Shown here one piece after another: positions 43,349 to 51,766 of a DNA stretch of 64,000 nt; position 1 is the first letter of the stretch; the number at the start of each line of letters is the position of its first letter. The position numbers and the translations under genes were made by a program. The notes below the pieces were generated by a model. It ran no database searches, was not told the DNA's origin, and saw nothing but the letters and a program-made list of their open reading frames with translations. This DNA comes from Mesonia sp. HuA40. GTDB lineage: Bacteria; Bacteroidota; Bacteroidia; Flavobacteriales; Flavobacteriaceae. The stretch is from the NCBI RefSeq assembly GCF_008017835.1, contig NZ_VRLT01000029.1:186001-250000 (forward strand). The letters are read 5' to 3'.

Positions 43349-44080
43349 CTAGCCAATCTTATTTTGTAAGGCAAAATAGGCTCTTTTTGCTGCTTTTTCT
43401 TCTGCTTTTTTCTTACTGGTGGCTCGTGCTTTAGCACGTACATTATCATTTAGCCATAATTTGACTGCAAAATGTTTTTGCTCGGCTACTCCAGTATCTT
43501 CATAAGACTCAAAATTAAAAGCGATTTTTTGCTTTTGGCACCATTCTATAAGTAAACTTTTGTAACTGATAACGAAACCTTCTAGCTCTTCAATGTCTAC
43601 GTATGGGTCAATTACGCGGCGCTTTACAAATGCTTTACAGCTTTTATATCCTTTATCTAAATAAATAGCACCTACAAGAGATTCAAAAAGATTGCCGTGA
43701 ATGTTATCGCCAAAATTTTGTTTGGGTAAACCGGTTTTAACTAAACCGATGAGGTTAAGGTCTTTACCTAATTCATTTAGATGTTTACGGCTTACTATTT
43801 TTGAGCGCATTTTGGTTAGATAGCCTTCATTTCCCTGTGGGGCTTCCTCAAACAAATGGGCGGCTATTATTGCGCTTAACATAGCATCACCCAGAAACTC
43901 CAAGCGTTCGTAGTTTATATCGTTACCCTGAGAATCTTTTTTATTCATAGATCTATGGGTAAACGCACGTTGGTAAACTTCAATATTTTTGGGTTTGAAC
44001 CCGATAATTTTCTGAATAGCCACAAAAAAATTCCCGTTCTTTTTTGAACGGGAATTCCATATGTTTTGAATAATGCTCAT
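43349..44080 (-). CDS. rnc: Ribonuclease III
   Basis: Double-strand-specific RNase of 243 residues. The RNase III signature YERLEFLGDAML (about 58-69) and the second catalytic segment 'NLFESLVGAIYLD' are present. A double-stranded-RNA-binding domain at the C-terminus (about 175-240; 'KKKAEEKAAKRAYFAL') completes the enzyme. It lies 14 bp behind fabF, the third gene of acpP-fabF-rnc, a conserved neighbourhood. Confidence 0.96.
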   Translation of the reverse strand: MSIIQNIWNSRSKKNGNFFVAIQKIIGFKPKNIEVYQRAFTHRSMNKKDSQGNDINYERLEFLGDAMLSAIIAAHLFEEAPQGNEGYLTKMRSKIVSRKHLNELGKDLNLIGLVKTGLPKQNFGDNIHGNLFESLVGAIYLDKGYKSCKAFVKRRVIDPYVDIEELEGFVISYKSLLIEWCQKQKIAFNFESYEDTGVAEQKHFAVKLWLNDNVRAKARATSKKKAEEKAAKRAYFALQNKIG

Positions 44081-44094
44081 ATAATTACAAAGGC

Positions 44095-45348
44095 TTATTC
44101 AGTTAATTTCTTAAACAAAATACAAGCATTGTGACCGCCAAAACCAAAAGTATTGCTCATGGCTACATTTACCTCTCGTTCTTGCGCCTTATTTAACGTA
44201 AGGTTTAAACTAGGGTCAATGTTTTCATCGGCTACCTCGTGGTTAATAGTGGGTGGCACTATACTGTGCTTCATAGCTAAGATAGAGGCAATAGCTTCTA
44301 TCGCACCAGCTGCACCTAGCAAATGCCCGGTCATCGATTTGGTGGAGTTGATATTGATATTCTTTGCGTGCTCTCCAAATACGTTAGAAATAGCTTTAAG
44401 TTCGGCTACATCACCAAGTGGCGTAGAGGTACCATGTGTATTAATAGCATCTACATCTTCTGGTTTTAAATTAGCGTTTTTTAAGCAATTTTCCATCACG
44501 GCCATTACGCCAACCCCATCAGGGTGTGGAGCCGTCATATGATAAGCATCAGAAGACATTCCCCCTCCAACTACTTCGGCATAAATCTTAGCTCCGCGCG
44601 CTTTAGCGTGTTCGTATTCTTCGAGAATTAATGCTCCTGCACCTTCACCTAGAACAAATCCATCTCGTGTTGCATCAAAGGGTTTTGATGCTTTGGTTGG
44701 ATTGTCGTTGTTGGTTGATAGTGCGTGCATCGCATTAAAACCTCCCATACCTGCTTGGGTAACAGCGGCTTCGCTACCTCCGGTAACAATTACATCGCTA
44801 TGGCCTAATCTTATGTAATTAAGCGCGTCGATCAATGCGTTGGCCGAAGAAGCACAAGCTGAAACTGTCGTGTAATTTGGCCCCATAAACCCGTGTTTAA
44901 TTGAGATATGCCCTGGAGCTATATCAGCAATCATTTTGGGGATAAAGAATGGGTTAAACCTTGGAGTACCATCGCCATTGGCAAAGTTTTTAACTTCTTC
45001 TTGAAAAGTCTCTAAACCGCCAATACCTGCACCCCATATTACACCAACACGGTGTTTATTAATGGTATCAAGATCTAGTTTTGAATCGGCTATTGCTTCA
45101 TCTGAAGCTACCAAAGCATACTGTGCAAATTTATCAAGACGTCTTAACTCTTTGCGATCAAAATACTCATTAAAAGGGAAGTTTTTAATCTCACAAGCGA
45201 ACTTCGTCTTAAATTTATCAGTATCAAAATAAGTGATGGGTGCTCCACCACTTCTCCCGCTTACCAAACCATCCCAGTATTCTTGTATATTGTTACCAAT
45301 GGGGGTAAGGGCACCTAAACCTGTAACTACTACTCGCTTTAACTCCAT
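44095..45348 (-). CDS. fabF: 3-oxoacyl-ACP synthase II (KAS II)
   Basis: Elongating condensing enzyme of fatty-acid synthesis, 417 residues. The active-site Cys165 is in TVSACASSANAL. The two catalytic His are in NTHGTSTPLGD (about 304) and MTGHLLGAAGA (about 341). The C-terminal 'NTFGFGGHNACILF' is typical. It is co-transcribed behind acpP (12 bp). Confidence 0.97.
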   Translation of the reverse strand: MELKRVVVTGLGALTPIGNNIQEYWDGLVSGRSGGAPITYFDTDKFKTKFACEIKNFPFNEYFDRKELRRLDKFAQYALVASDEAIADSKLDLDTINKHRVGVIWGAGIGGLETFQEEVKNFANGDGTPRFNPFFIPKMIADIAPGHISIKHGFMGPNYTTVSACASSANALIDALNYIRLGHSDVIVTGGSEAAVTQAGMGGFNAMHALSTNNDNPTKASKPFDATRDGFVLGEGAGALILEEYEHAKARGAKIYAEVVGGGMSSDAYHMTAPHPDGVGVMAVMENCLKNANLKPEDVDAINTHGTSTPLGDVAELKAISNVFGEHAKNININSTKSMTGHLLGAAGAIEAIASILAMKHSIVPPTINHEVADENIDPSLNLTLNKAQEREVNVAMSNTFGFGGHNACILFKKLTE

Positions 45349-45360
45349 ACTTGAGATGTA

Positions 45361-45597
45361 TTATTTTTTTGCTTCCTCGATATAAGAAATAGCTTGACCT
45401 ACAGTTGAAATGTTTTCTGCTTGGTCATCTGGAATTTGAATATCGAACTCTTTTTCGAATTCCATAATTAATTCAACGGTGTCCAATGAATCAGCACCTA
45501 AATCGTTGGTGAAACTAGCGTCGTTTACTACTTCATTCTCGTCAACTCCTAATTTATCAACGATAATTGCTTTTACTCTTGATGCAATGTCTGACAT
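45361..45597 (-). CDS. acpP: Acyl carrier protein
   Basis: Small acidic carrier of 78 residues. The phosphopantetheine attachment Ser37 lies in [11 protein letters not shown], followed by the canonical '[18 protein letters not shown]' (positions about 44-61). First gene of acpP-fabF-rnc with a strong promoter 32 nt upstream. Confidence 0.98.
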   Translation of the reverse strand: MSDIASRVKAIIVDKLGVDENEVVNDASFTNDLGADSLDTVELIMEFEKEFDIQIPDDQAENISTVGQAISYIEEAKK

Positions 45598-45628
45598 AAT
45601 CTTCTAATTTTAAAATTTGATTAAGTGG

Positions 45629-45657
45629 CAAAAATAAAAAACTTTAGGTTAAAACAA
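45629..45657 (-). promoter_or_regulatory. Promoter of acpP-fabF-rnc
   Basis: Minus strand TTG (45657-45655), 18-bp spacer, TATTTTTG (45636-45629). Complete consensus, 31 nt before the ATG. Confidence 0.7.
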
Positions 45658-45748
45658 GTTTTCTTGCCAAAAATGTGTGTCCAATTTACATAAATTTATA
45701 CAAAGTAACTATTTTTACTACCTAATAATTCACTAAAAAAGCTTTGTT

Positions 45749-46336
45749 TTGATAGATAAATCCCTTCCGCAGACTAAGAAAATAGTGGTATTTGCCTCAG
45801 GTAAAGGCTCTAATGCCAAAAAGATAATACAGCACTTTGATGGCCACGCTGAGGTAGAAGTAAGTCACGTTTTCTCTAATAAAAAAACAGCTCCCGTCTT
45901 AAAAATGGCCCATGAGCATGGGGTGCAAGCTGTTCATTTTGATAAAGCAGCTTTGTATGAAAGTAATGAACTTTTGCAAATGCTGCAGCAAATAAAGCCC
46001 GACCTTATTGTACTGGCCGGTTTTTTATGGTTAATGCCTAAAGCGATTATCGAGGCCTTTCCTAATAAAATAATCAACGTTCATCCTGCTTTGTTACCTA
46101 AATATGGAGGTAAAGGTATGTACGGTAGTTTTGTACACCGAGCGGTTTTACAAAATAATGATACCGAAACAGGTATAACTTTTCATTATGTGAATGAGAA
46201 TTATGATGAAGGCGAGCATATAGCGCAATTTAAAGTACCCATTAAACCCGATGAAACCTTAGATTCCTTACAAGAAAAAATTCACGGTTTAGAGCATGAG
46301 CACTTTATTCAAGTAATAGAAAACTTATTGCAATAA
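45749..46336 (+). CDS. purN: Phosphoribosylglycinamide formyltransferase
   Basis: Transfers the formyl group from 10-formyl-THF to GAR in purine synthesis. 195 residues, with KIVVFASGKGSNAKKI at the start, the conserved 'IINVHPALLPKYGGKGMYG' (about 110-128) and 'TGITFHYVNENYDEG' (His and Asp of the active site). The first possible start is a TTG at 45749, since an in-frame TAA lies five codons upstream. The alternative GTG at 45785 would cut the first beta strand. TTG is therefore the likely initiator. Coupled to the next gene by TAATG. Confidence 0.93.
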   Translation: MIDKSLPQTKKIVVFASGKGSNAKKIIQHFDGHAEVEVSHVFSNKKTAPVLKMAHEHGVQAVHFDKAALYESNELLQMLQQIKPDLIVLAGFLWLMPKAIIEAFPNKIINVHPALLPKYGGKGMYGSFVHRAVLQNNDTETGITFHYVNENYDEGEHIAQFKVPIKPDETLDSLQEKIHGLEHEHFIQVIENLLQ

Positions 46337-46974
46337 TGGCTAAAAAGCAAAAGTATTATGTTGTTTGGCAAGGAAAAAAAACCGGCATTTTTACTTCTTG
46401 GGAAGATTGTAAAGCACAAATAACAGGTTACCAAGGAGCGCAATACAAGAGTTTTTCTAGTTTTACTGAAGCTCAAAAAGCTTTTAATAAAGCCTACGAT
46501 GAGGTAAAGGCAAAGGCGCATAATAAAAATGAGCCCAGTTTAGAACAACTTGAACGCAGAGTTAAAGAAGTAGATTTTAATGCGCTGGCGGTTGATGCCG
46601 CTTCAAGCGGAAACCCAGGAAAGGTGGAATACCGGGGTGTTTGGATAAAAAACAACAAGCAAATTTTTCATAAAGGTCCTTTTGAAGAAGGAACCAATAA
46701 TATTGGTGAATTTCTAGCACTTGTACACGCACTGGCTTTACTTAAAAAAAACCAATATACTCACGCCGTTTATTCCGATTCAAAAATTGCAATTGGCTGG
46801 GTGTATAAAAAGAAATGTAATACTAAATTAAAACGAAACCCTAAGAATGCCGCGATTTTTGAGTTGGTAGATCGTGCCGAAAAATGGCTGGCCACGAATT
46901 ACTTCACCACCAAAATCATAAAATGGGATACTAAAAACTGGGGAGAAATCCCTGCGGATTTTGGGAGGAAGTAA
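46336..46974 (+). CDS. Ribonuclease H with N-terminal caulimovirus-type RNA-binding domain
   Basis: 212 residues. The N-terminal module (about 3-48, 'KYYVVWQGKKTGIFTSWEDC') is the hybrid-binding domain of eukaryotic-type RNase H1. The catalytic domain (about 75-212) shows acidic residues in VDAASSGNPG, NIGEFLALVHAL and YSDSKIAIGW. Degrades RNA in RNA:DNA hybrids. It overlaps purN by one base and ends at an 18-bp hairpin that begins within its own stop codon. Confidence 0.92.
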   Translation: MAKKQKYYVVWQGKKTGIFTSWEDCKAQITGYQGAQYKSFSSFTEAQKAFNKAYDEVKAKAHNKNEPSLEQLERRVKEVDFNALAVDAASSGNPGKVEYRGVWIKNNKQIFHKGPFEEGTNNIGEFLALVHALALLKKNQYTHAVYSDSKIAIGWVYKKKCNTKLKRNPKNAAIFELVDRAEKWLATNYFTTKIIKWDTKNWGEIPADFGRK

Positions 46975-47011
46975 CTATAACAGAGGGTTTAAAAAACCCT
47001 CTGTTATAGTT
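46973..47011. terminator. Perfect 18-bp hairpin after the RNase H gene
   Basis: AACTATAACAGAGGGTTT (46973-46990) and its exact complement (46994-47011) around AAA. The first two bases belong to the TAA stop. The T-run after the stem is weak (TTTAACC), so it acts as a hairpin-dominated terminator or 3' stabiliser. Confidence 0.8.
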
Positions 47012-47203
47012 TAACCATTATTCATCAACTTTTACCAGAAACAAACCTTACGAAAGTACAAGAATAATTTAAAATTAATTTGAGGTAAAAGCTTAGATTT
47101 TTTTAATAGATTTAGTTGTATACACATTTATAGACATACTAAAAAAGACGGAAGTAAAATTATAGCTGAATTCAACCTCTCATTTTTATCATAATAAATC
47201 TTT

Positions 47204-47539
47204 TTATTGAAACTTTTGTTTTAAAAAGTCTTTATCTTTCCTGCTCCATATTTCTATATTTTTAAAAAAGTTTTTATCACACAATAAACAGGATTTATTT
47301 GCAAGAACTTTGAATTTTTTAAATTCTCTTAGAGTGTCCAAATTTTTTGCTGCGAATAATTGATATTTAGGTGACATATAAGCCCAATATAAAACTGAAA
47401 CCACGATGTAAATAATTGTTGTTGTTAAATAAGGGAAGGCGGAATCTTTTAATATTGCAGCTGCATAGAAAAAAGCAAAAATCAGCATAGGTAAGTTTAT
47501 CCATAACTGCCCTACAATTATCATCTTATTAATTCTCAT
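47204..47539 (-). CDS. Small two-TM membrane protein, unknown function
   Basis: 111 residues. Two hydrophobic helices (about 9-30 and 36-57) are followed by a basic soluble tail (about 60-111) with Lys/Phe-rich segments and a CLLC pair (Cys84 and Cys87 in NKSCLLCDKN). I do not recognise a family. Base composition is markedly AT-rich, as in the whole 47-48.5 kb patch. The coding call rests on length, a plausible ATG and a coherent membrane topology. No promoter box found. Confidence 0.6.
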   Translation of the reverse strand: MRINKMIIVGQLWINLPMLIFAFFYAAAILKDSAFPYLTTTIIYIVVSVLYWAYMSPKYQLFAAKNLDTLREFKKFKVLANKSCLLCDKNFFKNIEIWSRKDKDFLKQKFQ

Positions 47540-47878
47540 AATATATGGTTATATTATATTTTTTTGTTTTAAAATCCTCAAAGTGTTGCACGTGCAGTAT
47601 TGGCAGGTATACAACTCCACAAATCAAAAAAAAAACGATTAAAACAAATTTTACCAGATAAAAATGTTAAATAATTTAAACCAAGCTACAATTTATTTAG
47701 GGTTTTTACAGAGAGTAATCTACAAATTAAGCTAATTCTTAATGGTATTTATATTTTAAACTATGGCTTAACCAAACTGGTAGTAGCTCAAAGTTTGATT
47801 TTGTAGCATAGCTGGTTGTTTCTAGAGATAAAAATTTTTAAACTCCCATACTTTGTAGCAAGTCAATAAAAAAACTTA
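47540..47878. other. Gene-free stretch with one palindrome
   Basis: 339 bases with no convincing frame on either strand. The only ordered element seen is the 10-bp palindrome TGCACGTGCA (47587-47596). Otherwise AT-rich spacer. Confidence 0.5.
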
Positions 47879-48214
47879 TTATGACGGGAATAATAAAACC
47901 TTAATGGCTATCAATACCATGGTATAAACACTTAGAGTATAAATAATTTTGGTGGTAGAAGGTTTTAATTTGTACAGCCGGTAGTTTAAGTAGAAACTAA
48001 TTATTAAGGAGGGGATAAACAGCAATAAAATCTTTACGCTCATTAATTTTAAACTTATGAGACCTATGAATACCATGGAGGCCATAAATTGTAAAAAAAA
48101 TAAAATTTTACCGTGTTTAACTGTAGCCAATGCTTCTTTTTGGTGCTTATATTCTTTCAAAAAATACAATATTGCCAAAAGAAGTAATAATCCGTTTAAG
48201 TAAATATCGTTCAT
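47879..48214 (-). CDS. Small four-TM membrane protein, unknown function
   Basis: 111 residues, almost entirely hydrophobic, with four predicted helices (about 3-19, 36-54, 60-77 and 88-108) joined by short basic loops (KEYKHQKEA, YRLYKLKPS). It resembles small uncharacterised inner-membrane proteins; no family recognised. Same direction as the gene at 47204 but 340 bp apart. A possible promoter for it lies at 48474-48481, with a 47-codon frame in between. Confidence 0.6.
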   Translation of the reverse strand: MNDIYLNGLLLLLAILYFLKEYKHQKEALATVKHGKILFFLQFMASMVFIGLISLKLMSVKILLLFIPSLIISFYLNYRLYKLKPSTTKIIYTLSVYTMVLIAIKVLLFPS

Positions 48215-48328
48215 ATGTAAATAAATAACTGATTAGTCTTATTGCTGTACAGCGAGCTTGTCTTCTATTGTTAGTGTGATACCTAGATCAGGTTTTAGCA
48301 TAATCTATACAACATAAAGCTGTTAGCC

Positions 48329-48472
48329 TTAACTTTCCTGTAAAGGCAAATAAACATAAATACAGCTTTCAAAATCATAAGTATTATAAATCACTTGGGT
48401 AGCACTTTTCATTTGTTCTTTAAAATCAAGATCATTCACATTTTTTACGAGGCTGTAAATCGCTGCTTTTGT
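48329..48472 (-). CDS. Possible small ORF or gene relic behind a -7 box
   Basis: 47 codons free of stops. It has protein-like composition and ends 'CIYVYLPLQES'. There is no ATG until residue 20 (MKSATQVIYNTY); GTG at residue 12 is a further candidate start. It begins 2 nt after a TATATTTG box. It may be a leader peptide, a short real protein, or the tail of a decayed gene. Confidence 0.25.
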   Translation of the reverse strand, partial: TKAAIYSLVKNVNDLDFKEQMKSATQVIYNTYDFESCIYVYLPLQES

Positions 48473-48572
48473 TCAAATATATAATTTTTTTTAATTAGCT
48501 TAATTGGGCTTAAATAATTAGATATTTAAATAGACATCTGTTTCTTACTGCTAAAAATTGTATTAAACACCT

Positions 48573-48580
48573 TATATTTG
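48573..48580 (+). promoter_or_regulatory. -7 box of the PfkB kinase gene
   Basis: TATATTTG matches TAnnTTTG, 17 nt before the ATG. No ideal TTG partner is visible. Confidence 0.5.
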
Positions 48581-48597
48581 CCGAAAATTTAAAAAGC

Positions 48598-49521
48598 ATG
48601 AGTAAACTTTTAATTGTGGGAACGGTAGCTTTTGATGCCATTGAGACTCCCTTTGGGAAAACAGATAAGATTTTAGGTGGTGCGGGAACCTACATTGGTT
48701 TGGCAGCACAAAAGTTTGGTGTAAATAGCGCTATTGTTTCTGTAGTGGGAGGCGATTTTCCTCAAAAATACATAGATATCTTTCATGAAAAGTCTATCAA
48801 TATAGATGGGCTAGAGGTAATTCAAGATGGTAAAACTTTTTTTTGGAGCGGTAGATACCATAATGATATGAATACTCGCGACACCCTAGACACGCAATTA
48901 AATGTTTTAGAAAATTTTGATCCAGTAGTACCCGATGCTTTTCAAGATGCAGAGGTGGTAATGTTGGGTAATTTACATCCTGTGGTACAAATGGGGGTGA
49001 TCAATCAGGTTAAGCAACCTAAACTGATAATTCTAGATACCATGAACTTTTGGATGGATCATACGCTATCAGAGCTTAAAGAGGTGATTGCCAAAGTAGA
49101 TGTTATTACTATAAATGATGAAGAAGCAAGACAACTTTCTGGCGAATATTCACTGGTAAAAGCTGCACGGGCAATCGAAGAAATGGGACCAAAATATGTG
49201 GTGATTAAAAAAGGAGAGCACGGAGCTTTGTTATTTGATAAAAATGAAATGTTTTTTGCGCCTGCCTTACCCTTAGAAGAGGTTTTTGATCCAACTGGGG
49301 CAGGAGATACTTTTGCGGGTGGTTTTGCTGGCTACCTAGCTAAAACACAAGATTATTCGTTTGGCAATATGAAAAAAGCTATAATTTACGGCTCTAACCT
49401 AGCATCTTTCTGTGTAGAAAAATTTGGCACCGAGCGCATGCTAAATCTTGAAGATCAAGAAATTGAGGAGCGACTGAAAGTTTTTAAATCCTTAACTCAA
49501 TTTGAAATAGATTTAAATTAA
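48598..49521 (+). CDS. PfkB-family carbohydrate/nucleoside kinase
   Basis: 307 residues with both PfkB signatures: 'GGAGTYIGLAAQKFG' near 27-41 and DPTGAGDTFAGGFAGYLA with the catalytic Asp237. Ribokinase-like fold. The substrate is not evident; neighbour purF hints at ribose or nucleoside metabolism, but a strong terminator stands between them. Members of this subgroup in Bacteroidota are annotated only as sugar kinases. Confidence 0.88.
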   Translation: MSKLLIVGTVAFDAIETPFGKTDKILGGAGTYIGLAAQKFGVNSAIVSVVGGDFPQKYIDIFHEKSINIDGLEVIQDGKTFFWSGRYHNDMNTRDTLDTQLNVLENFDPVVPDAFQDAEVVMLGNLHPVVQMGVINQVKQPKLIILDTMNFWMDHTLSELKEVIAKVDVITINDEEARQLSGEYSLVKAARAIEEMGPKYVVIKKGEHGALLFDKNEMFFAPALPLEEVFDPTGAGDTFAGGFAGYLAKTQDYSFGNMKKAIIYGSNLASFCVEKFGTERMLNLEDQEIEERLKVFKSLTQFEIDLN

Positions 49522-49527
49522 TTTTGT

Positions 49528-49553
49528 ACCCTGCCCGCTTGGCAGGGTTTTTT
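49528..49553 (+). terminator. Terminator between the PfkB kinase and purF
   Basis: ACCCTGCC (49528-49535) pairs with GGCAGGGT (49541-49548) around CGCTT, with six Ts directly after. purF begins 21 nt later with no visible promoter box between. Confidence 0.85.
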
Positions 49554-49574
49554 AATACAACAACACAACACATT

Positions 49575-51473
49575 ATGAGCGACGCGATTAAACATGAATG
49601 CGGAATAGCGCTACTTAGGCTAAGAAAACCTTTAGAATTTTATAAAGAGAAATACGGCACGGCATTTTATGGTGTAAATAAAATGTACCTGATGCTAGAA
49701 AAACAACACAATAGAGGTCAAGATGGTGCTGGTTTGGCGAGTATAAAATTAAACACTCAACCTGGCGAACGTTATATCAGTCGGGTGCGTTCTAACCAGG
49801 CCCAACCCATTCAAGATATTTTTGCTCAAATTAACGATCGTATCAATACCAGTTTAAAAGACAACCCAGCTTACGCGGATGATGTTGCAGCACAAAAAAA
49901 GAATATACCTTATATAGGAGAGTTGTTTTTGGGGCATGTGCGCTATGGTACTTTTGGTAATAACAGTATAGAGGCGGTACACCCGTTTTTGCGTCAAAAC
50001 AATTGGATGCATAGAAATCTAATTGTGGCAGGAAACTTTAATATGACTAATGTAAGTACCATGTTTGAAAACTTGGTAGAGCTGGGGCAACACCCCAAAG
50101 AAAAAGCCGATACCGTTACAGTAATGGAAAAAATTGGTCATTTTTTAGATTCTGAAGTAGAGAAATTATATAAAAAAGCAAAAAAAGAAGGCTACTCCAA
50201 AAAAGAGGCTTCACCTTATATTGCAAAAAAATTGAATGTCGCTAAAATCTTAAAACGCTCTTCAAAAGATTGGGATGGCGGTTATGCTATGGCTGGTTTA
50301 ATAGGGCATGGTGATTCTTTTGTACTAAGAGATCCTGCTGGGATAAGACCCGTTTACTATTATATTGATGATGAGGTGGTGGTTACCGCTTCAGAAAGGC
50401 CGGTAATACAAACCGCTTTTAATGTTCCTTTTGAGTCGGTTAAAGAATTAGAGCCAGGTCACGCTTTAATCACTAAAAAAGATGGTAAAACCCAAATCAA
50501 AAAAATTATTGAGCCTTTAACGCGAAAGGCTTGCTCGTTTGAACGGATTTATTTTTCGAGAGGTAGCGATGCAGAGATTTATCAAGAGCGTAAAAACTTA
50601 GGTAAATACATTATGCCCGATGTGCTTAAAGCGATAGATCACGATACGATTAATGCTGTTTTCTCTTTTATACCCAATACAGCCGAAACTTCATTTTACG
50701 GAATGGTCGAAGCTGCGCAAGATGAACTCAACCGCCAAAAGAATGAGGCTATCTTAAAGGAAAAAGAAAACCTAACCGATGAACGACTTACCGAAATTCT
50801 CTCGCATAGATTACGAACAGAAAAAATAGCCATTAAAGATGCTAAGTTGCGTACCTTTATTACCGAAGACAGCAGCCGAGACGATTTGGTAGCGCATGTT
50901 TATGATGTTACTTATGGTGTAGTAAAGCCTACAGACAATCTAGTCATTATAGATGACTCTATCGTGCGAGGAACAACTTTAAAGAAAAGTATTTTAACCA
51001 TGCTCGATCGTTTAAATCCAAAGAAAATAGTGGTAGTATCCTCGGCCCCCCAAATAAGATACCCCGACTGCTATGGTATAGACATGGCTAGATTAGAAGA
51101 TTTTGTGGCTTTTCGAGCTGCCTTGGAGCTTTTAAAAGAAAACAATCAATACGCTATTGTAGAACAGGTGTATGAAAAATGTAAAGCCCAAACCGAGTTA
51201 GAAGATCACGAGGTGAAAAATTTTGTAAAAGAAATATATGCACCTTTTAGCGATGAAGAGATTTCAGATAAAATAGGAGAGTTATTAAAAAATGATGCTA
51301 TTACCACAGAAGTAAAGGTAATTTATCAAAAGATCGACAAATTGCATAAAGCTTGCCCTAAAAATTTAGGCGACTGGTATTTTACAGGGGATTATCCTAC
51401 CCACGGGGGTAATCGCGTGGTCAATAGAGCATTTATTAACTTTTATGAAGGCAATAAAAGCCGAGCATATTAA
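49575..51473 (+). CDS. purF: Amidophosphoribosyltransferase
   Basis: Makes 5-phosphoribosylamine from PRPP and glutamine, the first step of purine synthesis. 632 residues from ATG 49575. A longer reading from 49524 would include the terminator hairpin and is rejected. An N-terminal class II glutaminase with nucleophile Cys9 (MSDAIKHEC, a short propeptide) is followed by 'NRGQDGAG' and 'GHVRYGTFG'. The phosphoribosyltransferase domain has the PRPP loop LVIIDDSIVRGTT (about 462). It is longer than E. coli PurF (505), with inserts around 170-220 and a C-terminal extension, a form found in Bacteroidota that may coexist with a shorter PurF elsewhere. Confidence 0.9.
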   Translation: MSDAIKHECGIALLRLRKPLEFYKEKYGTAFYGVNKMYLMLEKQHNRGQDGAGLASIKLNTQPGERYISRVRSNQAQPIQDIFAQINDRINTSLKDNPAYADDVAAQKKNIPYIGELFLGHVRYGTFGNNSIEAVHPFLRQNNWMHRNLIVAGNFNMTNVSTMFENLVELGQHPKEKADTVTVMEKIGHFLDSEVEKLYKKAKKEGYSKKEASPYIAKKLNVAKILKRSSKDWDGGYAMAGLIGHGDSFVLRDPAGIRPVYYYIDDEVVVTASERPVIQTAFNVPFESVKELEPGHALITKKDGKTQIKKIIEPLTRKACSFERIYFSRGSDAEIYQERKNLGKYIMPDVLKAIDHDTINAVFSFIPNTAETSFYGMVEAAQDELNRQKNEAILKEKENLTDERLTEILSHRLRTEKIAIKDAKLRTFITEDSSRDDLVAHVYDVTYGVVKPTDNLVIIDDSIVRGTTLKKSILTMLDRLNPKKIVVVSSAPQIRYPDCYGIDMARLEDFVAFRAALELLKENNQYAIVEQVYEKCKAQTELEDHEVKNFVKEIYAPFSDEEISDKIGELLKNDAITTEVKVIYQKIDKLHKACPKNLGDWYFTGDYPTHGGNRVVNRAFINFYEGNKSRAY

Positions 51474-51557
51474 ACAAAAGTGCTAATTATTTAATTTTTT
51501 AGCTTTTTTGTTGATTTTATTCAGGTTTATTGTTTTAAAAAATATATATTTGAGTAT

Positions 51558-51626
51558 CCATAATCTAAGTAGGTTAAGTTTATGGTAAAATTTGGGGCGA
51601 AAAGGTGGTGTTTACCACCTTTTTTT
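51558..51626 (+). ncRNA. Candidate small RNA between purF and sodA
   Basis: A -7 box TATATTTG (51545-51552) would start a transcript of about 70 nt that ends in a perfect terminator: AAAAGGTGGT / ACCACCTTTT (51600-51623) with GTTT loop and T-run. Inside, CCATAA/TTATGG (51568-51594) can form a second stem. No TTG at ideal spacing is seen. The alternative reading is simply the purF 3' UTR and terminator. Confidence 0.35.
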
Positions 51627-51671
51627 ATTAGACATTTTAAAAACGCTAATTCTCTTGGTTTATTATAAAAA

Positions 51672-51742
51672 AACTGCCTACATTATTATTTTTTCAAATG
51701 CCGAAATTATCGGGATGAAAAAAAGTTATAACGTAGGCAGTT
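51672..51742 (-). terminator. Large branched hairpin after sodA
   Basis: AACTGCCTAC (51672-51681) pairs with GTAGGCAGTT (51733-51742). After one mismatch TTAT/ATAA continues, and a nested CCGA/TCGG hairpin (51701-51713) sits in the 41-nt loop. On the minus strand seven Ts follow. It lies 24 nt beyond the sodA stop. Terminator with an unusually elaborate top. Confidence 0.7.
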
Positions 51743-51766
51743 AACCAAAGACTTAATGAGGGTTAT

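Larger units (their letters stand above)
48215..48597. other. Intergenic stretch with a short frame and two promoter boxes
   Basis: 383 bases. It contains a minus-strand box TATATTTG (48481-48474) followed by a 47-codon frame (48472-48329), and the plus-strand box for the PfkB kinase (48573-48580). No other structure seen. Confidence 0.5.

Noticed and set aside
44153-44542. 129-codon plus-strand frame opposite fabF
   Set aside because: Shadow of a well-supported gene, with no family-like content or start signal.
47587-47596. Palindrome TGCACGTGCA as an operator
   Set aside because: Single 10-bp palindrome without promoter box or regulator gene nearby; could be chance.
49524-49574. 17-residue extension of PurF
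   Set aside because: Encoded by the terminator hairpin; the catalytic Cys must lie near the N-terminus, as it does from ATG 49575.
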